A stretch of DNA of 35,699 nt from Pseudomonadota bacterium (GTDB lineage: Bacteria > Bdellovibrionota_C > UBA2361 > OMIW01). Positions 16,019 through 24,408 of this stretch are shown here, in pieces; within the stretch, counting starts at the first letter, position 1; every line of letters starts with the position of its first letter. The DNA lies in the NCBI GenBank assembly GCA_900299205.1, contig OMIW01000154.1:1-35699 (forward strand). Reading direction: 5' to 3'. The notes under the pieces are model-generated. The model saw only the letters and a program-made list of their open reading frames with translations. It was not told the DNA's origin and did no database searches. Position numbers and translations under genes: made by a program.

Positions 16019-16315
16019 ATGAAATCAGTGAATTACCTTTTATTTCTGATAGTCGCGGTTATTATCCCAGCGGTAGCTCACGCGAGCGTCCCGATGATAT
16101 CAGGAAATAACGTCATCGACGGTATTTTGTCGACGCTCATCTATGGAGTGATAGGGCTTCTCTTCGGAGCAATCTCATTCCGTATCATCGACGCGCGGTT
16201 CCCTGGGGACCTTAAACATCAAATTACGCAGGAAAAAAATCTCGCACTAGCGGTTCTGGTGGGTGCCCAATCTCTCGGAGTTGCGCTCATCATCGCTGCG
16301 GCGATTGCAGGGTAG
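16019..16315 (+). CDS. DUF350 membrane protein
   Basis: 98 residues with a cleavable-looking N-terminus (LFLIVAVIIPAVAHA) and then two strongly hydrophobic helices around GILSTLIYGVIGLLFGAISFRIIDAR and LALAVLVGAQSLGVALIIAAAIAG, with the conserved IDAR...PGDL...QEKNLALAV pattern of DUF350 (E. coli YjfL-like). The ATG at 16019 was chosen because GGGAGA lies 5 nt upstream; a longer in-frame start at 15998 lacks this. The function of the family is not known. It sits between the DUF4178 pair and the aminopropyltransferase in the same operon. Confidence 0.88.
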   Translation: MKSVNYLLFLIVAVIIPAVAHASVPMISGNNVIDGILSTLIYGVIGLLFGAISFRIIDARFPGDLKHQITQEKNLALAVLVGAQSLGVALIIAAAIAG

Positions 16316-16375
16316 CTCTCAAACAAGCGCAAACATCTGCCCCGATCCGGGCCGACTCAGATGGAGAGTGCGATG

Positions 16376-17905
16376 ATGGGAAAGGGTGCCGAATCTACAA
16401 GGAGTGATGTGGCGATCCTTTTGGTTTCGCTCGGCATGGTTGCTGCGTGTGCCATCACATACGAGTTACTCATCGGGACCGTATCCTCTTACTATCTCGG
16501 GAGCAGCGTCCTCCATTTTTCTCTCACGATTGGGCTATTTCTTTTTTTTCTTGGCATCGGGGCGTTCCTTTCAAAATTCGTCTCTCGAGATGAGCTAGAA
16601 GTTTTCGTCTGGACGGAGTTGCTACTGGGGTTCGTAGGAATTGGTTCGGTCCTCGTCCTACAGGCCAGTTTCTCACTCACTGATCATTACTATCTGGTCG
16701 CTCTGATACTTCTTGCGACCATAGCAACGCTCTGTGGCCTTGAGGTTCCTCTTCTAACGAGGCTGATTTATCGACACCAAGGGTTATCAGCCACCCTCGC
16801 GCACGCTCTTTCGATTGATTATGTGGGAGGACTTGTCGGATCAGTGCTCTTTCCGATAGTCCTTCTCCCGACATTCGGCACTCTCAAGACCGGTTGCTTA
16901 GTGGGTCTGCTGAATGTCGGAGTGGCATCTCTCGTGGTGTATCACTTTCGGGCTGTGCTTCGCCATCGTGGGATACTGACGATCCTCTGTGCCGGGGGGA
17001 TCATCCTCGGGGTTTCTCAATTTGCGGTCGCCGAGAGACTGGTTTCCCTCCTTGAGCAATCGGTATACGACGACGAGATTGTGTATGCCGATCAGTCCCC
17101 GTACCAGCGAATTATTCTCACCCAGCACAAGAATGACCTTCGTCTTTACCTCAATGGAGACCTTCAGTTTAGCTCAGTGGATGAACATAGGTACCATGAG
17201 CCGCTCGTTCATATTCCGATGCAACTCGCAAGAAAGAGAGGAGCGGTCCTCCTTCTGGGTGGTGGCGATGGCCTCGCCGCTCGTGAGATTCTCTCGTATC
17301 CGGAGGTTTCATCGCTCACCATCGTAGATCTTGATTGGAAGGTGACAGCTCTTGCCACCACTCACGCCCTGATGCGTTCCATTAACAAGAAATCGCTCTC
17401 TGACCCGCGAGTAACCCTTATTCATGACGATGCCTGGCGGTTCGTTCATAATACCTCTGCGCTTTTTGATGTCATCATTGCAGATCTACCGGATGCGAAC
17501 GACTACGGACTTGGAAAGCTCTACTCGCGCGAGTTTTATCGACGTGCCTCTCGGATTCTTTCGTCAGGCGGGGTTTTTATCACTCAGGCGGCATCCCCTT
17601 TTTTCACCCGTAATGCCTTCTGGTGTATCGCCCACACCGTTGCTGCCGCGTTTCCCGTGACCACTCCGCTTCACAACACTATTCCCTCATTTGGCTCGTG
17701 GGGTTACGTTCTGGCATCTCATGCCGTACCCCTTACGCTCGAATCGCTGCCACTCCCGACCACTCTTCGGTATCTCACCAAGGAACTTCTTCCTACCCTT
17801 GCGATCTTTGATGGGGATACGAGTGAAGTTCCGACAGAGATACAGCGGCTTGATAGTCAGGTGTTGGTCCGATTGTACGCTGATGGGTGGGAGCGATTTG
17901 ATTGA
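16376..17905 (+). CDS. Membrane-anchored spermidine-synthase-like aminopropyltransferase
   Basis: About 510 residues. The first 215 form six or seven TM helices; the rest is a Rossmann aminopropyltransferase domain. Seen: SPYQRIILTQHKNDLRLYLNG (substrate-loop N-domain), VLLLGGGDGLAAREIL with GGGDG at about 295-299, TIVDLD, and IIADLPDANDYGLGKLYS (Asp370, Asp373), where soluble enzymes have their catalytic Asp. SpeE enzymes transfer an aminopropyl group from decarboxylated AdoMet to an amine; the fused membrane domain suggests a membrane-proximal acceptor, unknown here. Three ATGs (16361, 16373, 16376) are possible; GGAGAG at 16363-16368 favours 16373 or 16376. With SpeD in the same operon the donor is made locally. 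Confidence 0.88.
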   Translation: MGKGAESTRSDVAILLVSLGMVAACAITYELLIGTVSSYYLGSSVLHFSLTIGLFLFFLGIGAFLSKFVSRDELEVFVWTELLLGFVGIGSVLVLQASFSLTDHYYLVALILLATIATLCGLEVPLLTRLIYRHQGLSATLAHALSIDYVGGLVGSVLFPIVLLPTFGTLKTGCLVGLLNVGVASLVVYHFRAVLRHRGILTILCAGGIILGVSQFAVAERLVSLLEQSVYDDEIVYADQSPYQRIILTQHKNDLRLYLNGDLQFSSVDEHRYHEPLVHIPMQLARKRGAVLLLGGGDGLAAREILSYPEVSSLTIVDLDWKVTALATTHALMRSINKKSLSDPRVTLIHDDAWRFVHNTSALFDVIIADLPDANDYGLGKLYSREFYRRASRILSSGGVFITQAASPFFTRNAFWCIAHTVAAAFPVTTPLHNTIPSFGSWGYVLASHAVPLTLESLPLPTTLRYLTKELLPTLAIFDGDTSEVPTEIQRLDSQVLVRLYADGWERFD

Positions 17906-17937
17906 TAGCGATACCTCCTTTTTTAGGGAGCAGATCT

Positions 17938-18873
17938 ATGGATTGTGATCGATGGAACAAAATCATTAAATTTCGAGTCGGCTCGGTCGATGATTCTTTC
18001 GACTTTATCTCCCGACTTGCCCGCGATAATCGGTGGACCGTCGATTACGCAAAACGGGTGTACCGAGAATATCTTCACTTTATGTATCTGACGCTTCGTG
18101 CCGGTCATCCTCTTACCCCCTCTGATGAGGTCGATCAGGCGTGGCATCTTCATCTCACGTATAGTAGGTCTTATTGGGAGGATTTCTGCGGCGCAACCCT
18201 TGGAGAGCTCGTTCACCACGATCCAACTCGGGGAGGAACAGATGAACGAAGAAAGTTTCGGTCCTGGTATGCTGATACGCTTAAATCCTATGAATTGATT
18301 TTTGGCTATCCACCGCCGTACGACATTTGGCCACGATTAGTAACCCGATTCGAGAGAGCCCCCGATTTCGTGAGGGTCAATAAGCAAGATTTCGTTCTTG
18401 TTCCGCGCTCGATAGCGTTGGGAGGGGGATTCATCAGCATCGCCGCAGGAGCAGTGGGATGTGGGGTGAATCCGTTTGATTTTGAAGCTAAGACATTTAT
18501 CGTCTGGTATCTAGTGGCGTATTGTTTATCCATCTTGATGATGGTGATGAGCGCTCGTATTGGAGGGTCGGGAGCACGAAGGCTATCGTGGGTTCCGCTG
18601 GGATTTGTAATCATCATAGGGCTAATTCGAATTTTGTTTGGACTGATGATCGGGAAGCCGGTCGAGTATCTTGCTTTCATCGAACTTTGCGGAGTTTTGT
18701 TCCTATTTTCTCTGTTTGAAAAAAAGTATACCGGCAGAGGTGGAGATTCGGGATGTGGAGGGACCTTCGGTGACGGAGGTCCCTCCCCGCACGGTGGTTC
18801 AGATTCAGATGGGGGTGACGGTGGCGACTCGGGCTGCGGAGGATGTGGAGGATGTGGTGGTGGCGGTGATTGA
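17938..18873 (+). CDS. Membrane protein with GRDP-like N-domain and Gly/Cys-rich tail (TIGR04222-like)
   Basis: 311 residues. The N-terminal soluble domain contains VDQAWHLHLTYSRSYWEDFC (from about residue 65), the pattern of glycine-rich-domain-containing proteins in which an invariant W-H-x-H follows an acidic VD. Three or four TM helices follow (about 158-262). The last 48 residues are almost only Gly, Ser, Asp and Cys, ending SGCGGCGGCGGGGD with five cysteines; similar tails mark TIGR04222-type membrane proteins. The start ATG 17938 has AGGGAG 7 nt upstream, better than in-frame ATG 17902, which overlaps the previous gene. Function unknown; the tail may bind metal or be exposed outside the membrane. 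It closes the operon. Confidence 0.8.
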   Translation: MDCDRWNKIIKFRVGSVDDSFDFISRLARDNRWTVDYAKRVYREYLHFMYLTLRAGHPLTPSDEVDQAWHLHLTYSRSYWEDFCGATLGELVHHDPTRGGTDERRKFRSWYADTLKSYELIFGYPPPYDIWPRLVTRFERAPDFVRVNKQDFVLVPRSIALGGGFISIAAGAVGCGVNPFDFEAKTFIVWYLVAYCLSILMMVMSARIGGSGARRLSWVPLGFVIIIGLIRILFGLMIGKPVEYLAFIELCGVLFLFSLFEKKYTGRGGDSGCGGTFGDGGPSPHGGSDSDGGDGGDSGCGGCGGCGGGGD

Positions 18874-19014
18874 AATCCGCATACCGTACTTACTTTCGAT
18901 TGCAAAGGGAGCGGGAGGACGGACAAGATAAAGCCCGTATGGCTGTTTAGGATTGTTCCTTTTTTGATCGCTGCGATGGTCGTAGCAGAGAAAACGGGAC
19001 AACGTTATGTCGAA

Positions 19015-19788
19015 TCAAAAAAGGTTTAGCTGAATAGGCCCCGTCCAACGCTGAAGTTGTTTCACTCGTTTGCCTAGGGTATCCCGGACCGTCCAGCGCA
19101 GAAACGGAGCGAATGGTTCGTCGCAAGTTTCTTGAAACAGCTCATCAAGTTGTTTCTTCATGTCGTTCAGGGAGCCCTCTTTGAAAAGCGACGCGGTGTA
19201 AATCACCTCCAGCCTCTCTGAGACTTGTGATGGGAATGAACTCCATTTCGGTTCAGCAGAGGGGATGTTATTGATGATTATTTCGAGCGATGAAGCTGCG
19301 CCAGCTACAGTCTCCTGCAAGTGTTTGAGGAGGTCAGGATCGCCAATTCGGGAAGCGATCTTCCAGGCCGAATTCCACGCGTCTGCAAATATATAATGCT
19401 CTGATGCCCTGTCATCGTCGATGAAGACGCCGCTAAGAATTGACTCGATATCTTGACGGTCGGATGAAAATTCTCCTAAAAGGTGAATCCCTGCATAATC
19501 ATCAATGCTACCGATATTCCGAGAAAAATCCAAAATGTGGGGGGTGTCGCTGGAGTGATTCTCAAGGTGATTCGCGAGTAGTTTCTTCACCAAAAAGATA
19601 TCCCCCATCTGCAGAAGGTCCCTACATCGTTCCAACCCATTTTGAAGAGCATCAGGTTGATTAGATTCAAATAGTTTTGATATTTCACGGGCTATGGCTA
19701 GCCGTGAATCCCGATGGCCGTACGCGATATTCCTCATAGCCTCAGCGATATCAGAACTTGATTTATGTCGGTCCACGTTGTCTCTCAC
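19015..19788 (-). CDS. Hypothetical helical protein
   Basis: 257 residues, no signal peptide or TM segment. The sequence is mostly charged and helix-rich (for example SRLAIAREISKLFES and LNDMKKQLDELFQETCDEPFAPFLRW), like repeat or scaffold proteins, but no motif allows a family call. It is encoded on the flagellar strand 220 bp beyond fliR and ends convergently with the polyamine-like operon. It is slightly more AT-rich than the flagellar genes. Its length, lack of a better frame on the opposite strand and codon use support a real gene. A link to the flagellum is not shown. Confidence 0.65.
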   Translation of the reverse strand: MRDNVDRHKSSSDIAEAMRNIAYGHRDSRLAIAREISKLFESNQPDALQNGLERCRDLLQMGDIFLVKKLLANHLENHSSDTPHILDFSRNIGSIDDYAGIHLLGEFSSDRQDIESILSGVFIDDDRASEHYIFADAWNSAWKIASRIGDPDLLKHLQETVAGAASSLEIIINNIPSAEPKWSSFPSQVSERLEVIYTASLFKEGSLNDMKKQLDELFQETCDEPFAPFLRWTVRDTLGKRVKQLQRWTGPIQLNLF

Positions 19789-20011
19789 TTGGTAAGGTCG
19801 TGATAGGTTCTCATGCGGATGAAATAAGAGATGTCTGAGTTTAACGATGAAAAGGTTGTCAGTTCACCAGATTCGAGCGTCTCTGAAACGCTCATCGAAT
19901 GTCGCAGATGCTTGGGTGCTTTGCAATATTAAGGATATGGCTTCCACTCAATATCCCTATGAAATGAAAAACCAATTCCTCTCTTCCAACGTCAGCCGCA
20001 CGTTCAAGACC

Positions 20012-20803
20012 TTACCCTACAACTGCGCGGATCAAAAGATGGGTGATATCAACAATTCCGCGCTCGGCTACTACGACAAAAGAGGGCAGGGACGCTGCGG
20101 CGAGGGATAATCCTATCGCGACGGTTATTGGAAAACTGATGAAGAAGACGTTCACACTTGGGACCGTTTTCGAGAGGATGCCGAGGACGAACTGCGTGAT
20201 GAGAAGGGTAGCGATTATTGGGCTTGCGATAAGAATGCCGAGCTTAAAAATAATGCCGGTAGCGGCGGCAATCTGGAGAATGAGGTTTGGCGAGGGCGCA
20301 AAAACTCCGGGAGGAAGGGTACCTGCGAGTCCGGATGCTGCAAGTATCACCGTGTGATGTCCATTAATCAGGAGGAAAATGATGATGGCGAGGTCGCCGT
20401 AAAGTTTGCCGAGGCTTGACGATTGGTCGCCGAGGCTAGGGTCAAAGAGTTGGGCTGCCCCGAGACCCATTGCGGTGCTGGCGAGTGAGCCAGCAAGGTG
20501 AGTCGCGGCAACGATGAGTTGAGGCAGGAGCCCGAGGAGAAGTCCGAGCGCGACCTCGGAGGCGACCATGATAACGACGTCGCCCCAACCGGGAGGGACA
20601 GAGGGGACGATGGCGCTGGACAGGGATGCGGCAGCCAATACAAGAATGGCACTCGCGCGGACCGCAAGCCCCGATGCGCCCTGCCCGAGCCCCGGAATGA
20701 GTGAAAAACAGATGGTAAACCTGACCAGATAAAGAATGAACGAAAATCCGATGTCAATTCGGTTGGCGAGAGCGAGGATGGTTGCATCGAGAGCAGGATT
20801 CAT
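20012..20803 (-). CDS. fliR: Flagellar biosynthesis protein FliR
   Basis: FliR is a core subunit of the FliPQR export gate of the flagellar type III secretion system. 263 residues with the expected N-terminal RFTICFSLIPGLGQGAS, ASEVALGLLLGLLPQLIVAATHLAGSLAST and FDPSLGDQSSSLGKLYGDLAIIIFLLINGHH, followed by two more hydrophobic helices. It is the last flagellar gene here; flhB, which commonly follows or fuses with fliR, is absent. The start lies 27 nt after the fliQ stop. Confidence 0.96.
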   Translation of the reverse strand: MNPALDATILALANRIDIGFSFILYLVRFTICFSLIPGLGQGASGLAVRASAILVLAAASLSSAIVPSVPPGWGDVVIMVASEVALGLLLGLLPQLIVAATHLAGSLASTAMGLGAAQLFDPSLGDQSSSLGKLYGDLAIIIFLLINGHHTVILAASGLAGTLPPGVFAPSPNLILQIAAATGIIFKLGILIASPIIATLLITQFVLGILSKTVPSVNVFFISFPITVAIGLSLAAASLPSFVVVAERGIVDITHLLIRAVVG

Positions 20804-20830
20804 GCGACTGACGCTCGAATACGAATAAAA

Positions 20831-21100
20831 TCATCGAATTAACTGGGGAATTTGTGCGTATATGGTCTGGGTGAATAAGACAAGCCTGCTCACCATAAAA
20901 TTTCCGAAGATCATAAGAGCTATCACGAGTGAGGCGATCTTTGGAATAAATGCGAGCGACGCATCGTTGATCTGGGTTGCTGCCTGAAAAATGCTGATGC
21001 TCAATCCTGCCACGAGTCCGAGCCCGAGGATTGGCGATGCGATAAAGACCGAGGTCTCAATCGCGTTCTGGGTGAGCTTGAGATACAGATCAGCGCTCAT
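20831..21100 (-). CDS. fliQ: Flagellar biosynthesis protein FliQ
   Basis: 89 residues forming two TM helices, the normal FliQ size. The GLVAGLSISIFQAATQINDASLAFIPKI block is diagnostic of FliQ/SctS export-gate subunits, four copies of which wrap the FliP5FliR1 core. ATGA overlap with fliP indicates translational coupling. Confidence 0.96.
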   Translation of the reverse strand: MSADLYLKLTQNAIETSVFIASPILGLGLVAGLSISIFQAATQINDASLAFIPKIASLVIALMIFGNFMVSRLVLFTQTIYAQIPQLIR

Positions 21101-21900
21101 ATTCCTCCCGTATTATAGGTTCGCACGAGCGAGGTAATGATAAGATGCCATCCATCGACAAGGACAAAGAGCATCAATTTTAGGGGCAACGAGATGATAA
21201 CGGGGGGGAGTGTTATCATGCTCATGGCTGTCAGGACAGATGAGACAACCATGTCGAGAACAAGAAACGGGAGAGCTATCATGAAACCGATCTGAAAAGC
21301 GGTGTTAAGCTCGCTTATAACAAATGCAGGAATAGCTGCGTGTAGAGGGACATCGTCTGCGGTTTTTGGTCGCTCACTACGGGTCACCTCGAGGAAGAGA
21401 GCAATATCTTTTTCACGGGTATTTTGTACAAGGAATTTTTTCAGCGGTGCGCCTGCTTTTGTAAATGCCTCCTCCTGTGACATCGTGCCATCAAGAAACG
21501 GGCGAATCCCATCACCGTACATCTTCATAAAAACGGGTTGCATAATCCCGATAGTAAGGAAGAGGGCAAGTCCTGTGATCACGGTATTGGGGGGTGCTGA
21601 CTGGGTACCGATGGTGGTTCGGGTCATCCCAAGCACAACCGCTATCCTCGTAAATGAGGTGGTGGTGAGCATGATCGCGGGGGCGAAGGTGAGGAGAGTG
21701 AGCAGGAGGGTTATCTTGATGGTTGACGAAACGCTCCCATCAGATGCGAGTTCCGATCCACCGACGGAAAGTGAAAGCGCGGGGGCCTGAGCAATCGCGA
21801 TATGGGTGAAGAGATCGGAAGCAAGCAGGATAGCACTGAAGATGCCTATTGTTCCCGTTATAATAGCCCGTCTTTTAGCGGTTTGGTTCGGGCTTTTCAT
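21097..21900 (-). CDS. fliP: Flagellar biosynthesis protein FliP
   Basis: 267 residues with an N-terminal signal-like helix (about 12-35), then a periplasmic linker and the conserved export-gate sequence: TSFTRIAVVLGMTRTTIGTQSAPPNTVITGLALFLT, MSQEEAFTKAGAPLKKFL, IPAFVISELNTAFQIGFMIALPFLVLDMVVSS and MITLPPVIISLPLKLMLFVLVDGW. The usual RNALGTQ motif appears as RTTIGTQ. FliP forms the pentameric pore of the gate. Overlaps both fliO and fliQ by 4 bp. Confidence 0.97.
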   Translation of the reverse strand: MKSPNQTAKRRAIITGTIGIFSAILLASDLFTHIAIAQAPALSLSVGGSELASDGSVSSTIKITLLLTLLTFAPAIMLTTTSFTRIAVVLGMTRTTIGTQSAPPNTVITGLALFLTIGIMQPVFMKMYGDGIRPFLDGTMSQEEAFTKAGAPLKKFLVQNTREKDIALFLEVTRSERPKTADDVPLHAAIPAFVISELNTAFQIGFMIALPFLVLDMVVSSVLTAMSMITLPPVIISLPLKLMLFVLVDGWHLIITSLVRTYNTGGI

Positions 21901-22418
21901 AGGCTTGCTTCTCCCGGATGCGGTGCCTCGTCGGTATTCGATTCAATCTCATTGGCTCTGAGGATTTCATGAAACGGAACGGTGGGGCGGGGATCCGTGG
22001 GGACGATACTGACCTGCTCGGGCCCCACCGCGCAGAGGACGGTTTGGTCTCGAACCTTTACGAGACAGAGACTCGTTCGTGGAGTCAGCATGATTCTATT
22101 GGTAACCTGTAGTTCCGAGGGGGATTGCCCCGGAGAAGAGCGACCCCGCTTGCGGATCCACATTCCGTACCCACCAAGGAGCACAATGAGAAATCCGGCG
22201 ACTTTTGCCTGAGATGAGAGGGGAATTGCTGAATCGAATGGCCCCCTCGAGCTAGGAATGCCGATGCCGAGCGGAGCTATATTACTCGGGGTTGTCGAAG
22301 GGTTTGTGTCGAGCGACGCTTCACCTTGGGCATGTGGGGTAAGAAGAATTGATGTGGCGAGCGCAATCATTTGGATTGATATGCGACGTCGGCGAGCTAA
22401 TAAAAATGATCTTTTCAT
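21897..22418 (-). CDS. fliO: FliO-like flagellar assembly protein
   Basis: 173 residues: a signal-like N-terminus ending near HAQGEA, a low-complexity Ser/Pro/Thr region, one TM helix (about 70-86, VAGFLIVLLGGYGMWIRKR) and a small cytoplasmic domain LMLTPRTSLCLVKVRDQTVLCAV-like, typical of FliO, which helps FliP ring assembly. The sequence is poorly conserved in general, so position between fliN and fliP carries much of the weight. Confidence 0.85.
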   Translation of the reverse strand: MKRSFLLARRRRISIQMIALATSILLTPHAQGEASLDTNPSTTPSNIAPLGIGIPSSRGPFDSAIPLSSQAKVAGFLIVLLGGYGMWIRKRGRSSPGQSPSELQVTNRIMLTPRTSLCLVKVRDQTVLCAVGPEQVSIVPTDPRPTVPFHEILRANEIESNTDEAPHPGEASL

Positions 22419-22787
22419 TTAACGAACTCCCCCCATCCTATCCTCAGGAGAGAGTATGTCGGTAATACGAACACCGAATTTTTCATTTACGATTACCGCC
22501 TCGCCCCGTGCAACCTGTTTCCCATTGATGAAGATATCGAGGGGTTCTCCCGCCATCTTTTCGAGTTCTAAAACCGAACCTTGGCTGAGTTGCAGAAGAT
22601 CCTGAATTGTCATCCGGACTCGTCCGACCTCAACCGTCACGAGAAGTGCAACATCCATCAAGAAATCGATAGTCTGACTTGATCGCTCGGTCATACCCGG
22701 CTCATTCCAGATATCGGATGAGAGGTTGGAGATATCGTCAGCCGCGTCCGCTATATTTCCTAATTCTTGCTCGAGGTCATCCGCCAT
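22419..22787 (-). CDS. fliN: Flagellar motor switch protein FliN
   Basis: 122 residues: an acidic N-terminus followed by the SpoA domain LMDVALLVTVEVGRVRMTIQDLLQLSQGSVLELEKMAGEPLDIFINGKQVARGEAVIVNEKFGVRITDI, near-canonical for FliN. FliN forms the lower C-ring and binds CheY and export components. The start lies inside the end of fliM (11-bp overlap); the stop directly abuts the fliO start (TAAATG). Confidence 0.96.
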   Translation of the reverse strand: MADDLEQELGNIADAADDISNLSSDIWNEPGMTERSSQTIDFLMDVALLVTVEVGRVRMTIQDLLQLSQGSVLELEKMAGEPLDIFINGKQVARGEAVIVNEKFGVRITDILSPEDRMGGVR

Positions 22788-23805
22788 GAGAGAACGCTCC
22801 TATACGATTTCGGTAATTGATTAGGTCTCTTTTGGGTATGGGTCGAGATACCCGTAACGCGCGGTTTCCCTGGAAACTGCCGACGTGTCCGTAAAACTTT
22901 GGCTCCCCTTCAATGAGCACCATCGACTCGTCAGCGGGGCTGGTGGTGAGAGGAAGTATGTCTCCCTTTTCGAGTTTGAGAAATTCGCGGGGGGTGGTAG
23001 ATCCCATAGCGAGCTGAACACTCACCTGGGCAGTGGTCTGTCTGACGTTGTGCTCCATTCGTCGGATAAGTCCCGAATCAACCTCGAGACGAGATACCTG
23101 AAAGTTTGTCGATAATTTTGCCCGAATCGGCTCAAGCATCGAATATGGAGTGCACAACGTGAGGGTCGCACTTTCGCTTTCAAGCTCAATCTCGATCGTT
23201 ACGATAATCACCACATCGGTCGGGGGCACGATAGCAACAGCGAGCGGGTTGTACTCTGAGCGAACGAATTGGAAATCGACTGGGTGTATAGGCGCCCACG
23301 CCTCTTTAAGTACCTCGAGGGATTGCATGACAACGCGCCCGATGAGACGAGTCTCGATCGGAGTATATTCACGACCCTCGATTTTGACCTTTCCGGTACC
23401 AACTCCCCCAAACAAGCTATCAATGATCGCAAAGACGAGGGGGGCAGAGACAACCATCAGCGCATTACCGGTGAGGGGTGGCATTCTGATGATGTGGAGT
23501 GAGGAGGGCAGGGGGAGCTTCTTCATGAAAGCCCCAAATTTAACCATCTCGACGGAGCCCACGTTGGCGAAGCATTGGCGACCGAGAAACTTGGCGAGGT
23601 GCACCCGAAACTGACGGGCAAAACGATCATGGATGAGCTCCATGGTCGGCATCCGTCCGCGGACGATCCGCTCCTGATTGGCAAGATCAAACCTTTGTGC
23701 GCCACTAGGATCCTCTGGAGCTATCTCACCGAGGTCAGCGGAATCGCCATCGGAGAGTCCTCGGAGGAGGGAATTGATTTCGTCCTGAGATAGTATCTGG
23801 TTCAT
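22777..23805 (-). CDS. fliM: Flagellar motor switch protein FliM
   Basis: 342 residues. The N-terminal peptide LSQDEINSLLRG is the CheY-P-binding motif. The middle domain RMPTMELIHDRFARQFRVHLAKFLGR and FAIIDSLFGGVGTGK, and the C-terminal SpoA-like domain ending in KFYGHVGSFQGNRALRVSRPI, are all present. The intact CheY-binding peptide implies chemotactic control of rotation although no che genes are in view. The ATG directly follows the stop of the upstream MotB-like gene (TAAATG). Confidence 0.96.
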   Translation of the reverse strand: MNQILSQDEINSLLRGLSDGDSADLGEIAPEDPSGAQRFDLANQERIVRGRMPTMELIHDRFARQFRVHLAKFLGRQCFANVGSVEMVKFGAFMKKLPLPSSLHIIRMPPLTGNALMVVSAPLVFAIIDSLFGGVGTGKVKIEGREYTPIETRLIGRVVMQSLEVLKEAWAPIHPVDFQFVRSEYNPLAVAIVPPTDVVIIVTIEIELESESATLTLCTPYSMLEPIRAKLSTNFQVSRLEVDSGLIRRMEHNVRQTTAQVSVQLAMGSTTPREFLKLEKGDILPLTTSPADESMVLIEGEPKFYGHVGSFQGNRALRVSRPIPKRDLINYRNRIGAFSHGG

Positions 23806-24408
23806 TTATTGAGAACCTCGCTGATTAGAATGCGCCGTCCGGTCAGATGCAATTTCGGTGAGCTGGATAATCGCTATTGGGTGGCTGCCTTCAAACGGGG
23901 CGCAGGGAGTCTCGGATGAGGTGAATATCCGTGAATAAGGAGAGGGAGTGGTGGCCAGCGCAATTTGCTGAAGGTAGGAGATCCTCTCCGAAGATATTCC
24001 TCCGGGACAAGATCGAATCGATATGCTCACTGTGTCAGAGTTTGGGGGTATCATCGCATTCACTCGTTCCCTCAGACGGTGGGGGTTCGTGAGATCTTTT
24101 TCAGTGAGGTACAGCTCGGGACCGTCGTGTCGGTTTATTGACGGGGTAGACATTCTTGGAGAAGAGTGAGCAAGAACAGGGCCATTGCTGTGATAATTGG
24201 CCGAGGCTCCCCCTAGGTCGAAACTCCCGGTAGAGATGAGAGCAAGGAAGAAACAGAAGAGCAGGGTCATCAGGTCACCGAAGGTAACCATCCACGACAC
24301 TCCAAGAGGATTGGTGAGAGGTGAAGCTGGCTTGCGCCGAGTCCGAGAGGTTGAGGGTCGGGAGGGATCGTCGAAATGGATTTCCATAGAGGCTATCTCA
24401 CGGCACAC
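23806..24408 (-). CDS. Truncated MotB-like stator protein (plug/TM only, no OmpA domain)
   Basis: 200 residues. The segment WMVTFGDLMTLLFCFFLALIS (about residues 39-59) is the single TM helix of MotB with the essential proton-binding Asp in FGDLMTLL, preceded by a basic, Ser/Pro-rich cytoplasmic tail as usual. The 140 residues after it show none of the OmpA-like peptidoglycan-binding motifs found in MotB of 250-300 residues. Start uncertain: GTG at 24408 overlaps the previous gene; ATG at 24387 is an alternative that lies 11 nt after that stop. It would pair with MotA to form the ion channel, but anchoring to the cell wall must come from elsewhere. Confidence 0.7.
   Translation of the reverse strand: MCREIASMEIHFDDPSRPSTSRTRRKPASPLTNPLGVSWMVTFGDLMTLLFCFFLALISTGSFDLGGASANYHSNGPVLAHSSPRMSTPSINRHDGPELYLTEKDLTNPHRLRERVNAMIPPNSDTVSISIRSCPGGISSERISYLQQIALATTPSPYSRIFTSSETPCAPFEGSHPIAIIQLTEIASDRTAHSNQRGSQ

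Noticed and set aside
19871-19900. Hairpin (ATTCGA / TCGAAT with GCGT / ACGC) downstream of fliR
   Set aside because: A bulged stem with no U-run on either strand; not called as terminator.
19847-20110. 87-residue plus-strand frame over the fliR end
   Set aside because: It overlaps the conserved fliR C-terminus and has no recognisable features.
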